Source: Pseudoxanthomonas spadix
Lineage (GTDB): Bacteria > Pseudomonadota > Gammaproteobacteria > Xanthomonadales > Xanthomonadaceae
DNA length: 64,000 nt
Direction: 5' to 3'
Assembly: GCF_003703395.1 (NCBI RefSeq)
Contig: NZ_RDQN01000001.1
Coordinates: forward strand, 1 to 64,000
The translations under genes and the position numbers were made by a program. This document shows, in pieces, positions 1 through 8,415 of the stretch. A model generated the notes under the pieces. That model worked only from the letters and a program-made list of their open reading frames with translations, did no database searches and was not told the origin of the DNA. Each line of letters starts with the position of its first letter. Position 1 is the first letter of the stretch.

Positions 1-124
1 GCTTGGAGCGAACCAGTCTCGTCAACTCGGCTCGCTCCTCGTCGCTCAGCACAATCTCAGGGGCAACTCGCACTTGCACTCTCCACTCTTCGTCCTCGTA
101 GAGTGTTGGAACGATGGATTTCAT
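1..124 (-). CDS. IS630-family transposase, N-terminal fragment (cut by window edge)
   Basis: An ATG at 122-124 on the minus strand opens a frame that runs off the window after 41 codons. The peptide includes APEIVLSDEERAELTRLVRS, which resembles the N-terminal helix-turn-helix entry of IS630-type transposases (a conserved 'I.L..eer..L..l.rs' segment). No terminal inverted repeat or target duplication can be seen because the rest lies outside the window. It lies 65 bp from, and divergent to, the toxin-antitoxin pair that follows. The family call rests only on the N-terminal pattern; an unrelated helix-turn-helix protein cannot be excluded. Confidence 0.5.
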   Translation of the reverse strand, partial: MKSIVPTLYEDEEWRVQVRVAPEIVLSDEERAELTRLVRSK

Positions 125-188
125 ATAGGTTCCATCAAGAATAGAACAGTACACTAGAATGCGAGTGATCCCTGATGAGGTGCCCGCC

Positions 189-395
189 ATGTCCGCCGTC
201 AAACAGCAAGCGCACAAGCTGATCGATACGCTGCCCGAGGCGGCCAGCTGGGACGATGTGGTGCGGGTGGTGGACCGAGCCCGGTTCCAGGAGGCGGTGC
301 GGGAAGGCATCGAGGCAGCCGATCGCGGTGACTTCGCCAGCGCCGAGCGGGTGAAGGCGATGTTCGCCAAATGGGGCGTTGATGCTGAGACTTGA
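189..395 (+). CDS. Antitoxin of a ParE/RelE-type toxin-antitoxin pair
   Basis: This 68-residue acidic protein is the likely antitoxin: it precedes and overlaps a ParE/RelE-like toxin gene. The ATG at 189 is preferred over an in-frame ATG at 159 because a GAGG Shine-Dalgarno lies about 9 nt upstream and because the paralogue at 36278 starts at the same place (KQQAHKLIDTLPEAASWDD here, KQQAHQLVDDLPDEASWED there). The KQQAH...LP..ASW.D core is typical of short antitoxins with no recognisable DNA-binding fold. It should bind and neutralise the toxin by direct contact; any autoregulation is inferred. Confidence 0.75.
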   Translation: MSAVKQQAHKLIDTLPEAASWDDVVRVVDRARFQEAVREGIEAADRGDFASAERVKAMFAKWGVDAET

Positions 396-672
396 GTGGA
401 CCACACCCGCTGCCAACCAACTCGAACACGCACAGGATTATTACCAGGCGCTCAATCCGAGAGCGGCCACACGCATGGCACTGCGCGTCATGGAGGGGCG
501 CAGCGGTTGTGCAGGCAGCCGGCGATCGGCCGTCCCGGTGCAGTGGGGGGGGACCCGGGAATGGAGGGTGGCCAGGACTCCGTACCTGCTGGTGTATCGC
601 CAAGGCGTGGATGCGCTGGAAGTGCTGCACGTGTGGCATGAGGCGCAGGACTGGATGTCGCGCACCGAGTGA
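382..672 (+). CDS. ParE/RelE-type toxin with an internal out-of-frame stretch
   Basis: Start ATG 382 lies 14 nt inside the antitoxin gene, the usual coupling. The N-terminus (LEWTTPAANQLEHAQDYYQ) and C-terminus (TREWRVARTPYLLVYR, then VLHVWHEAQDW) are typical of ParE/RelE toxins that poison gyrase or cut mRNA. The middle, about codons 40-57, does not fit the family. Reading that stretch one frame over gives AQRLCRQPAIGRPGAVGG, exactly what the family predicts. The shift lies between a G4 run (495-498, apparently one G short) and a G8 run (545-552, one G too many). The frame stays open end to end, so a 96-residue protein is made but with a scrambled centre. It may be inactive, or the two indels may be sequencing errors. 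Confidence 0.65.
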   Translation: MLRLEWTTPAANQLEHAQDYYQALNPRAATRMALRVMEGRSGCAGSRRSAVPVQWGGTREWRVARTPYLLVYRQGVDALEVLHVWHEAQDWMSRTE

Positions 673-707
673 TTGCGCCCGGATGTCTTGATCCGGGCGG
701 CCAATCA
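672..707 (+). terminator. Hairpin after the toxin gene
   Basis: The inverted repeat GCCCGGAT-N6-ATCCGGGC, extended by an outer GATTG/CAATC pairing, begins at the toxin stop codon. There is no T-run after it, so it is a weak or factor-assisted terminator, or a structure separating this gene from the convergent Mur-ligase operon. Confidence 0.4.
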
Positions 708-735
708 CGCAAGGTTGCAGGGTTTACCTGCGCCG

Positions 736-2544
736 TCAGGCCGCCGGCGGCGCGGCCGGCAGCGGCTGACCCGGGCGCCAGCCATCGGCGGCCATCCGGT
801 CCAGCAGCGCCACCACCCGCGTGCGCGCATCGAGTTCATGCACCGGCAGCACCAGCAGGTCGCCGGGGCGCGCCCAGCACAGTGTGGCGCGGGCCGCTTG
901 GACCTCGTCCAGGCACACGGCGATCGTGGCCGCGGCGATGCCGTCGGCCAGCAGCTGGGCGCGCATGATGCCGGCCACCTCGCCACTGGCGCGGCCACGT
1001 TCGTAACCGGCGATGTCCTTGAGCACCACCAGCTCGGGCCGATACGCCGCCGCGGTGGCGGCCACCGCGCGCAGGTCGGCGTCCTCGCGGTTGCCGGCAT
1101 GGCCCAGCACGATGGCCATGCGGCCCGCACGCTCGCCCGCGCCCACCGCATCGAGCAGCCCGCGCAGGCCGTCGGGGTTGTGCGCGTAATCCAGGACCAC
1201 CTGCACCTGGCCCAGGGCCCAGTGCTGCAGGCGTCCGGGGTTGTCGTGGGGATTGCGGCCAAAGCGCGCCAGCACCGCGGCGATGGTCGGCGCCGGGATG
1301 CCCAGCGCGGCGGCCGCCAGCGCGGCGCCGGCCAGGTTCTCCAGGTTGTAGCGGGCGCGATCGTCCAGGCTCAGCGGCATGGCCGCGGTGGCGCCCAGGT
1401 CATGGTCGATCCCGGCCAGCGACAGCCACAGGTGGCCTTCGCGCACGCCACAGGCCGGCTGGCCGTCGGCGCGCTGGCTGCGCAGCAGCGGATGGTCGAA
1501 GTCCAGCGAGAACCACGCCAGCGGGCACGACAGCGCGCTGGCCTGGGCCCGCAGCAGCGCATCGTCGGCGTTGAGCACCAGCCGTCCGCCCACGCCGATC
1601 GCGCGCGCCACGGTCAGCTTGACCGCGGCCAGGTCGTCCAGGCCGTGCACGCCGTATTCGCCGAAATGATCGGCGGCCACGTTCGTCACTACCGCCACCT
1701 CGGCGCGGCAGGTGGCCAGGCCGCGGCGCAGCATGCCGCCGCGCGCAGTTTCCAGCACGGCGGCCTGGGCCCGGCCCTGGCGCAGCGCGGTGCGCGCACC
1801 GGAGGGGCCGGAGAAATCACCGGTCTCCAGCGCAATGTCCTCGAAGAACACCCCATCGGTGCAGCTGTGCGCGGTGTGCCAGCCGTGCGCCCGGCACAGC
1901 GCGGCCAGCAGGCGCACGGTGGTGGTCTTGCCGTTGGAGCCGGTGACCAGCGCGGTGGGAATGCCGTGCAGGCGCGCCCACGGGACCTCGGCGACCTGCG
2001 GCAGTTCGTCGAGGAACCAGCTGCGCGCACCGTCACCGCTGCCCAGGGTCAGTTCGTCCTCGTCCAGCAGGAACGGCAGGTCGTGCGCGAGGGCTTCTGC
2101 CTGTAGCGTGACCAGCTGTGGAAGCGCCTCGGCGGCGGCCGCCGCGCGCAGCGTGTGCAGGGCCAGGGTTGCATCCCACACCGCCGCATGGCCGGGCGCA
2201 TGGAAGGCCGGCGCATCGCTGCCCGCAGCCTGCCACCAGGCCCACTCGTTTACTTCGGTGGCGGTGTAGAGCTGATCCAGCGGCGCGGCGAAGGCCAGGG
2301 TCACGCCGCTGGCATGCACGCGCTGGTGCACCGCGCCGTCGGCCCAGCCAAGCGCCCGGCGCATCTGCCGCACCAGCCCGCGCCAGCGCCTGGGCGCGAT
2401 GGCGTCGAAGGCCAGGCCGTGCGCCGACTCCAGCGCCACCCCGGGACCGGCGAAGTAGACGTTGCAGCCGGTCAGCCGGCGCGAATCCTGGAAGGGTTCA
2501 GGGCGCATGGGGACGATCGGGGGATTTTCTGCGGGAGACGGCAC
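736..2544 (-). CDS. CphA-like Mur ligase family protein lacking the ATP-grasp domain
   Basis: This 602-residue protein is the last gene of the cyanophycin operon. Its GTG start overlaps the cphA stop by one base (TAGTG), so it is translationally coupled; an ATG 12 codons later is an alternative. Residues about 20-130 resemble the N-terminal domain of cyanophycin synthetase. From about residue 195 a Mur-ligase domain follows, with P-loop GSNGKTTT (202-209), ETARGGM, TNVAADHFG and DYAHNPDGL near 442. The ATP-grasp domain that sits between these parts in CphA is absent. Mur-type ligases join an amino acid to a carboxylate through an acyl phosphate. Without ATP-grasp only one of the two CphA reactions would be possible. 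The substrate is unknown; it may modify or support cyanophycin synthesis. Confidence 0.85.
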   Translation of the reverse strand: MPSPAENPPIVPMRPEPFQDSRRLTGCNVYFAGPGVALESAHGLAFDAIAPRRWRGLVRQMRRALGWADGAVHQRVHASGVTLAFAAPLDQLYTATEVNEWAWWQAAGSDAPAFHAPGHAAVWDATLALHTLRAAAAAEALPQLVTLQAEALAHDLPFLLDEDELTLGSGDGARSWFLDELPQVAEVPWARLHGIPTALVTGSNGKTTTVRLLAALCRAHGWHTAHSCTDGVFFEDIALETGDFSGPSGARTALRQGRAQAAVLETARGGMLRRGLATCRAEVAVVTNVAADHFGEYGVHGLDDLAAVKLTVARAIGVGGRLVLNADDALLRAQASALSCPLAWFSLDFDHPLLRSQRADGQPACGVREGHLWLSLAGIDHDLGATAAMPLSLDDRARYNLENLAGAALAAAALGIPAPTIAAVLARFGRNPHDNPGRLQHWALGQVQVVLDYAHNPDGLRGLLDAVGAGERAGRMAIVLGHAGNREDADLRAVAATAAAYRPELVVLKDIAGYERGRASGEVAGIMRAQLLADGIAAATIAVCLDEVQAARATLCWARPGDLLVLPVHELDARTRVVALLDRMAADGWRPGQPLPAAPPAA

Positions 2545-5342
2545 TAGTCGCCCTGCTCATCCACGCGCTCGAACACCAGCCCGCGCTCGTCGCGGACCAT
2601 GCCCTCCAGCATCGCGGCCAGGGCCGGGCCGGGCGGCTGGCCGAGGGTGACCGGCGCATCGGGCACCGGCGCCGGCTGTGCGGGCTGCCCGGCCGGCCTG
2701 AACTTGGTGATCTGTTTCCAGGTGCGGGCCAGCGCATCGGCGAAGATCACCAGCAGGTCGCCGGGCTGGCCCATGCCCAGCGCCGCGTCCACGGCCTGCT
2801 GCTCGTCGGGAATCATGCTGATCGCCTCGCTGCCGATGCCGGCCTGGCGCAGCGCGCCGGCGATGATCCGCGGCACCTCATCGCCATCGCGGCCGCGCAG
2901 TGCATCGTCGCGACGCACGATGTAATGATCGAAGCGCCCGGCCACCGCACCGGCGATTTCCACCAGGTCCTGGTCGCGACGATCGCCCGGGCCGGTCAGC
3001 ACCACGATGCGCCGGCCGGACACATCCATGCGCTGGGCCAGCTCGGCCATCACGCCCACCGCGTGCGCGTTGTGGGCGTAGTCCATCAGTACCTTGAACG
3101 GATGCTCGGAAAACAGGTTCATCCGCCCCGGCGCCTGGAAGAAGGTGGTGTCGAAGGTGCGCAGGCCCTGGCGGATCGCTTCCAGCTTCAGGCCCAGCGA
3201 AAACGCCATCGCCGCGGCGAACATCGCGTTCTGCACGTTGTGCAGGGCGCGGCCTTCCAGGGTGGCCGGGATCAGGTGCGTCCACAGCAGCGGGATGTGA
3301 CTGCCCTTGTCGTAGAGGGTGATCATCTGGCCGTTGACGCCAGCCTCCAGCGCGCATGCGCGGCCGCCGGCGCGGATGTGTTCGCGCACCAGCGGATGCG
3401 AGGGGTTGGTGGTGACGTAGCAGATGGTGCGCGCATCGGTGTAGGCGGACATCTTGATCACGTTGGGATCGTCGGCATTGAGCACCGCGCAGTCGCGCGC
3501 CACCTCGACCACGATGCGCTTGACCTGCGCCAGCTGCTCCAGGGTGTCGATGCCCTTCAGGCCAAGGTGGTCGGAGGCGACGTTGAGCACCGCGCCCACA
3601 TTGACCTCCGGCACACCCATGCCGGCGCGCAGCAGGCCGCCGCGCGCGGTTTCCAGGATCGCGATGTCGATCTGCGGGTCGCCCAGCACCATCCGCGCCG
3701 AGACCGGCCCGGTCATGTCGCCTTCCACGGTGCGCTGGCCGTCGATGTAGACCCCGTCGGTGGTGGTCAGGCCCGGCGTGTGGCCGGCCATCTTGGTGAT
3801 GTGGGACAGCATGCGCGCGGTGGTGGTCTTGCCGTTGGTGCCGGTGACCGCGGCGATCGGCACGCGCGCCGGCGTGCCCGGCGGGAACAGCATGTCGATC
3901 ACCGGGCCGGCCGCATCGCGCGCGGTGCCCTCGCTGGGCGCCACGTGCATACGCAAGCCGGGCGCGGCGTTGACCTCGCAGATCGCCCCGCCGATGGCCT
4001 TGTAGCTTTCGGCGATGTTGGGGCTGATGAAGTCCACGCCGGCCACGTCCAGGCCGATCGCGCGCACCGCACGCACGGCCATGTCACGGTTGTCCGGATG
4101 GATGATGTCGGTGACATCGGTGGCGGTGCCGCCGGTGGACAGGTTGGCGGTGGAGCGCAGGAACACCACCTCGCCTGGCGCCGGCACCGAGAAATGGTCG
4201 TAGCCGACGCGGCCGAGCATCAGATCGGCCTGTTCGTCCAGCTCCAGCTGGGTCAGCACCTTCTCGTGGCCGATGCCGCGGCGCGGATCGGCGTTGACCC
4301 GGTCGACCAGCTCTGCGATGTCGGCGATGCCGTCGCCGACCACGTGGCCGGGCGTGCGTCGGGTGGCGGCGATCAGCTCGCCATTGACCACCAGCAGGCG
4401 ATGGTCGTCGCCGGCGATGTAGGTTTCCACGATCACCGAACGCGCATGCTCGCGCGCGGCTTGAAAGCCTGCGCGCACGTCATCGTCGCTGGAGATGTTG
4501 ATGGTGATGCCGCGGCCGTGGTTGCCGTTGTACGGCTTGGTCACCACCGCCCCGCCCAGCCGCCTGGCCGCGCGCACTGCACCGGCCGCATCGCTGGCCA
4601 GCATCTGGCGCGGCACCGGCAGGCCCAGGCCGCCCAGGATGTTGTTGGTTTCTTCCTTGTCGCTGGCCAGCTCCACGGCGATGTGCGAGGTCTTGCCGGT
4701 GACCGTGGCCTGGATGCGCTGCTGGTACTTGCCGTGGCCGAACTGGACCAGCGACTGGTTGTTGAGGCGGAACCACGGAATCCGGCGATCCTCGGCCGCC
4801 TTGACCAGCGCGGCGGTGGACGGGCCCAGCGCACGCCGCTGCGCGTAGCGGATGAACTCCACCCGCGCGGTGTCCCAGTCCCAGTCCTCGGGAAGTTTTT
4901 CACTGCCGCGCAGCTCGGCCGGCAGCAGCGAAGTCAGCAGCCGCAGCGCCAGCTCGCCGGCGGCGATGCCTTCCTCGCGCTGGGCGTATTCGTAGATCAC
5001 CTCGTAGACCCCGTGGCGCCGGTCGCCCACGCCGCGGGTCTTGCCGAAGGTGACATCCTCGCCGGCGATGTTCTGCAGCTCGATGGCCACATGTTCCAGC
5101 ACATGGCCCAGCCAGGTGCCTTCGCCCTCGTGCATGCGCCGGAGCAGGCCACCGGGCTGGCGATACGAGCAGCCGTGTTCGGCCAGGCCGGGCAGGGCCG
5201 CGACCAGGCCATCGACGAATGCGCTGCCCAGCCTGCCGGTAGGCCAGTCTTCCAGCGCCTCCAGGTCCAGCTCGAGCTTGATGACCGGGAAGTGCGCGTA
5301 CAGCGAAGGACCGACGTAGACCGAACGCTCAAGGATGCGCAT
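2544..5342 (-). CDS. cphA: Cyanophycin synthetase
   Basis: CphA polymerises aspartate and arginine into multi-L-arginyl-poly-L-aspartate, a cytoplasmic nitrogen and carbon reserve, using two ATP per repeat. The 932-residue product has the expected three parts. The N-terminal domain carries the HVLEHVAIELQ helix (80-90). An ATP-grasp domain of about 225-475 contains VTKPYNGNHGRG (267-278) and adds Asp. A C-terminal Mur-ligase domain has P-loop GTNGKTTT (501-508), LETARGGLLRAGMG and DYAHNAHAV, and adds Arg. It is slightly longer than the usual 870-900 residues because of a C-terminal tail. It starts 8 nt after the cphB stop and overlaps the next gene, so the three form one operon. Confidence 0.95.
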   Translation of the reverse strand: MRILERSVYVGPSLYAHFPVIKLELDLEALEDWPTGRLGSAFVDGLVAALPGLAEHGCSYRQPGGLLRRMHEGEGTWLGHVLEHVAIELQNIAGEDVTFGKTRGVGDRRHGVYEVIYEYAQREEGIAAGELALRLLTSLLPAELRGSEKLPEDWDWDTARVEFIRYAQRRALGPSTAALVKAAEDRRIPWFRLNNQSLVQFGHGKYQQRIQATVTGKTSHIAVELASDKEETNNILGGLGLPVPRQMLASDAAGAVRAARRLGGAVVTKPYNGNHGRGITINISSDDDVRAGFQAAREHARSVIVETYIAGDDHRLLVVNGELIAATRRTPGHVVGDGIADIAELVDRVNADPRRGIGHEKVLTQLELDEQADLMLGRVGYDHFSVPAPGEVVFLRSTANLSTGGTATDVTDIIHPDNRDMAVRAVRAIGLDVAGVDFISPNIAESYKAIGGAICEVNAAPGLRMHVAPSEGTARDAAGPVIDMLFPPGTPARVPIAAVTGTNGKTTTARMLSHITKMAGHTPGLTTTDGVYIDGQRTVEGDMTGPVSARMVLGDPQIDIAILETARGGLLRAGMGVPEVNVGAVLNVASDHLGLKGIDTLEQLAQVKRIVVEVARDCAVLNADDPNVIKMSAYTDARTICYVTTNPSHPLVREHIRAGGRACALEAGVNGQMITLYDKGSHIPLLWTHLIPATLEGRALHNVQNAMFAAAMAFSLGLKLEAIRQGLRTFDTTFFQAPGRMNLFSEHPFKVLMDYAHNAHAVGVMAELAQRMDVSGRRIVVLTGPGDRRDQDLVEIAGAVAGRFDHYIVRRDDALRGRDGDEVPRIIAGALRQAGIGSEAISMIPDEQQAVDAALGMGQPGDLLVIFADALARTWKQITKFRPAGQPAQPAPVPDAPVTLGQPPGPALAAMLEGMVRDERGLVFERVDEQGD

Positions 5343-5350
5343 GCACTACC

Positions 5351-6193
5351 TCATGTCTTGGAAGGGGCCAGGGTGCCGGCCGAGGCCTTGCGGGTGGCCA
5401 GGTTGAAGGTCGCCCCGGCCAGCAGGATGTGCACGGTCAGGCCCAGCATGCACACCGGCTGGTCCTCGCTGGCATCGGCCATCGAGGAAAAGTCCAGGTT
5501 GCCGGCATCGACCACGCTGACCGAGCCGGAGCCTTCCACTTCCAGCGTGTTGTCCGGGCCGATGAAGGCCGCGGTGTCCTCGTCCAGGCCGATGCCGATG
5601 GCAAACGGGTTGTAGGCCAGCGCCGCGAGCAGGCGACCCAGCCGATCGCGCTGGCGGAAATGCTGGTCGATCACGAAGCGGTTGGTCAGGCCCAGCCCGG
5701 GCGCCAGGCGCACCGAGTCGGCCCGCGGCGAGGAGCCTTCCTTGCCGAAGGCGATCATGTGTTCGGACAGGATGCTGGCCCCGGCGCTGGTGCCGCCCAC
5801 GGTCACCCCGGCGGCATTGCAGGCGCGGATCATCTGCGCCGCCGGCGTGCCGCCCAGGATCGTGGACAGGCGCAGCTGGTTGCCGCCGGTGAAGAAGATC
5901 GCACTGGCCCGTTCGATCCGGTCCAGGCGGCCGGATTCGGTGCAGTCGCCGCGGCTGTCGAAATCGACCACCTCCACCTTGCGCGCGCCCAGCTCGCCGA
6001 ACAGGCGCTGGTAGCGCGGCCCGGTATCGCGCAGCTGGCTGGCGGTGGGGATCACCACGATCTCGGCCGTGCTGCCGCCGGCAACGGCCAGGAATCGCTT
6101 GAGGATGCGTGGGTTCTCGTCCTTGTTCTCGGCACCGCCGATGGGAACGATCCAGCCTCTTTGGTCACCCTCGGCGACCTTGCTCGGACACAT
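5351..6193 (-). CDS. cphB: Cyanophycinase (peptidase S51 family)
   Basis: CphB hydrolyses cyanophycin to beta-Asp-Arg dipeptides, the first step of reserve mobilisation. The 280-residue protein shows the S51 serine-peptidase signature GGTSAGAS with the nucleophile at Ser136, preceded by FFTGGNQLRL, a segment typical of the family. The frame is open far upstream, but the ATG at 6193 is chosen because homologous sequence begins there (about 10 residues before the conserved GWIVPIGGAE) and an AGGAG lies about 13 nt upstream. As the first gene of the operon it places degradation and synthesis under one promoter, which suggests reserve turnover is balanced after transcription. Confidence 0.93.
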   Translation of the reverse strand: MCPSKVAEGDQRGWIVPIGGAENKDENPRILKRFLAVAGGSTAEIVVIPTASQLRDTGPRYQRLFGELGARKVEVVDFDSRGDCTESGRLDRIERASAIFFTGGNQLRLSTILGGTPAAQMIRACNAAGVTVGGTSAGASILSEHMIAFGKEGSSPRADSVRLAPGLGLTNRFVIDQHFRQRDRLGRLLAALAYNPFAIGIGLDEDTAAFIGPDNTLEVEGSGSVSVVDAGNLDFSSMADASEDQPVCMLGLTVHILLAGATFNLATRKASAGTLAPSKT

Positions 6194-6501
6194 GACGGGG
6201 CTCTGGCTCCTGCGGGAAACGGGTTGAATGACGCGGAAAGCCTTCGCCGCGAGGCGGCCATCAGGCAAGCGGCCCGGTGCCGCGATTTCCCCCGATCCAC
6301 CCCCCAAGGCCGGGCCTGGACCCGACCGCGGCCACGGTAGCACGCGCCGCAGCGGCGGGCCTCTGCCCACGACGGGGACGCCTGCTAACCCGTGGCCGGC
6401 GCCCGTCCGGGCCAAGCCCTCATGGCCGCGGCCAGCGCCGGCGGCCGTGGCCACCGGACGGGCCGGCGGTGGCAACTGCGGCTACAATGGCCCCCGCGCT
6501 T

Positions 6502-6578
6502 GGCCCCGTAGCTCAGCTGGATAGAGCGTCCCCCTCCTAAGGGGAAGGTCAGTGGTTCGAATCCACTCGGGGTCACCA
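6502..6578 (+). tRNA. tRNA-Arg (anticodon CCT)
   Basis: A 77-nt cloverleaf with encoded CCA end. The acceptor stem pairs GGCCCCG with CGGGGTC, the D-arm has GCTCAGCTGGATAGAGC, the anticodon stem TCCCC/GGGGA frames the loop CTCCTAA (anticodon CCT, reading the rare AGG codon), and the T-arm contains GGTTCGAATCC. A TACAAT hexamer at 6483-6488 is a good -10 box for it. tRNA genes are common integration sites, but nothing integrated is visible beside this one. Confidence 0.97.
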
Positions 6579-6652
6579 GTCCCACGCAAGGCCGCCCCTG
6601 AGGCAGCACGGGCCGGCAGGTGGAGGCCGCCGGGCAGGAGCGACGGCACGGT

Positions 6653-7513
6653 TCAGAACAGCAGCGAGGACATCCGGCGACGGTACTTGCCGACCAGGTC
6701 CTGGTCTTCGATCACGCGGAAGGCATCGATCAGCGACTTTCTGGCCAGGCCGTCTTCCCAGGCGCGGTCGCGGCGCAGCAGTTCGATGAACTGCTCCAGC
6801 GCGCCCTCGGCGTCGCCGGCGACCAGCTTGTGCACGCCCAGCAGGTGGCGGGCGCGCAGGTCGTTCTCGTCCCTGGCCAGCGCGGCCTCCAGTGCCTGCG
6901 GGGCCGGCGCGTCCTTGAGCAGGGCGGCGAAGCCCAGGCGGGCGCGGGCCTTGACCGCGCGCTCGTCGGTGGCCAGGTTGGCGGGCAGGGCGTCGAGCAG
7001 GGCTTCGGCTTCGGTCGCATCACCGGTGGCCAGCAGGGCCAGGGCCAGGTCGAGCTTCAGCTCGTCCCTGTCCGGCTCGGCGGCGATGGCCTGGCGCAGC
7101 GCGGCGACCTGTTCGGCCGGGCTGAGCGCGGTCAACGCTTCGGGCTCATCATTGGCGGCCGCCTCGGCCGGCTCCACGCCATGCTGCTGCAGGAAGGCGC
7201 GCAGCTGGCCCTCCGGCAACGCGCCGGGAAAGCCGTCCACGATCTGCCCGTCGCGGACCAGGAACACGGTCGGCACCGAGCGGATCTGAAAGGCCGCGGC
7301 GATCTGCTGCTCGGCATCGACATCGACCTTGGCCAGCTCGAAGGCGCCGTTGTACTCGCCGGCCAGCTTTTCCAGGATCGGGCCCAGGGTCTTGCAGGGG
7401 CCGCACCAGGTTGCCCAGAAATCCACCAGCACCGGGGTGGTCATGGATTTTTGCAGCACCTCGGTTTCGAAGGTGTCGGTGGTGGCATTGAAGACGTGGG
7501 GCAGCGGGCTCAT
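6653..7513 (-). CDS. Thioredoxin-TPR protein, CnoX/YbbN-like
   Basis: This 286-residue protein has an N-terminal thioredoxin fold (about 5-110) and a C-terminal TPR-like helical half, the architecture of CnoX (YbbN), a redox holdase that passes substrates to GroEL and DnaK. Unlike E. coli CnoX, whose active-site motif is degenerate, it keeps a full WCGPC motif (Cys37, Cys40), so it should also be a thiol oxidoreductase. The start at 7513 is where thioredoxin homology begins; 27 upstream in-frame codons look like non-coding sequence. It is transcribed toward tRNA-Arg and stands alone. Confidence 0.85.
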   Translation of the reverse strand: MSPLPHVFNATTDTFETEVLQKSMTTPVLVDFWATWCGPCKTLGPILEKLAGEYNGAFELAKVDVDAEQQIAAAFQIRSVPTVFLVRDGQIVDGFPGALPEGQLRAFLQQHGVEPAEAAANDEPEALTALSPAEQVAALRQAIAAEPDRDELKLDLALALLATGDATEAEALLDALPANLATDERAVKARARLGFAALLKDAPAPQALEAALARDENDLRARHLLGVHKLVAGDAEGALEQFIELLRRDRAWEDGLARKSLIDAFRVIEDQDLVGKYRRRMSSLLF

Positions 7514-7652
7514 GGGCGGTCTGGTCCTTGCAACGGCGATGGCAGGCAGATGGTGCCGGGGCGGCGAGGATACAAGCCGGGTGGCGGCGGTCATTGACTC
7601 CGGCGGCGGTGCCGGTAGCCTGCCCGCGCATGGAATCCCCCCGCTCGATCCA

Positions 7653-8321
7653 ATGCGCGCGCGGCCACGCGCGCAACGCCACGGCCCGTCGGTGAAGCTG
7701 GCGAGCCTGCGCTGGTGGCGCGTGTGCAGTCCGCTGGCCGCCTTGCTCTGCCTGGGTGCGGCGCTGGGGTTCGGCGCGGCGCTGCCGGGGTACTCGCCCT
7801 GGGATCATCCGCTGGCGGTGCTGGGCGCGCAGGGCGTTCCGAATGCGCGGTGGTTCAACCTGCTGGGCTTCATCCTGCCCGGCGCGCTGTGCGCGATGGT
7901 CGGATTGGGCCTGCGCCTGCGGATCCCGCTCAGGGCGGCCTGGCCGCAGCGGATCGGGGCACAGCTGATGTTCCTCTCGGCGCTGGGGCTGGTGGCGATG
8001 GGCCTGTTCCAGCTCCAGCCGCAGCAGCTGCGCGGTACCCAGACCCAGCTGCACGCCACTGCCTGGGGCCTGTGGTGGGCCACCGGCCTGGCCTCGGCGC
8101 TGCTGCTGGCACTGGGCCTGCGCAGGCAGGCGCACTGGCGCGGACTGGTCCTGGGCGGGCCGGTCCTGGCCCTGGGCGTGGTCGCGTTCGCCCTGGTGCT
8201 TCCAGCGGTGCTGCCGCAGGGCCTGTCACAGCGGATCGCGCTGCTGCTGTGGTTCGGATGGTGTGCGCTGGCGGGCTTGAGCGGTCCTTCGCGGTCCCTG
8301 GCGGGCAGCTTGCAAGGCTGA
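7653..8321 (+). CDS. DUF998-type integral membrane protein
   Basis: The predicted 222-residue protein has six or so hydrophobic helices separated by short basic loops (for example [20 protein letters not shown] and the [16 protein letters not shown] segment). The pattern, and the [15 protein letters not shown] loop after the first helix, fit the DUF998 family, whose function is not known. The ATG at 7653 and a GTG at 7692 are both possible starts; the later one would begin just before the first helix. The frame is open further upstream over the divergent thioredoxin gene, but that part is its antisense shadow. Confidence 0.75.
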   Translation: MRARPRAQRHGPSVKLASLRWWRVCSPLAALLCLGAALGFGAALPGYSPWDHPLAVLGAQGVPNARWFNLLGFILPGALCAMVGLGLRLRIPLRAAWPQRIGAQLMFLSALGLVAMGLFQLQPQQLRGTQTQLHATAWGLWWATGLASALLLALGLRRQAHWRGLVLGGPVLALGVVAFALVLPAVLPQGLSQRIALLLWFGWCALAGLSGPSRSLAGSLQG

Positions 8322-8415
8322 AGCGGGCCTGCGCACCGGCACAGCGCGCGGGTGCAGCCGGTGGTGCGCTGCGGTACGCTTTGCGGCTTTGCAGCCGCCT
8401 TCGCAGCCCCTACCC

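Noticed and set aside
2118-5615. 1165-codon plus-strand ORF opposite cphA
   Set aside because: It is an antisense shadow created by GC-rich codon use; the opposite strand encodes clear CphA motifs.
6502-6578. tRNA-Arg as an island attachment site
   Set aside because: No duplicate of the tRNA 3' end and no integrase was found in the window.
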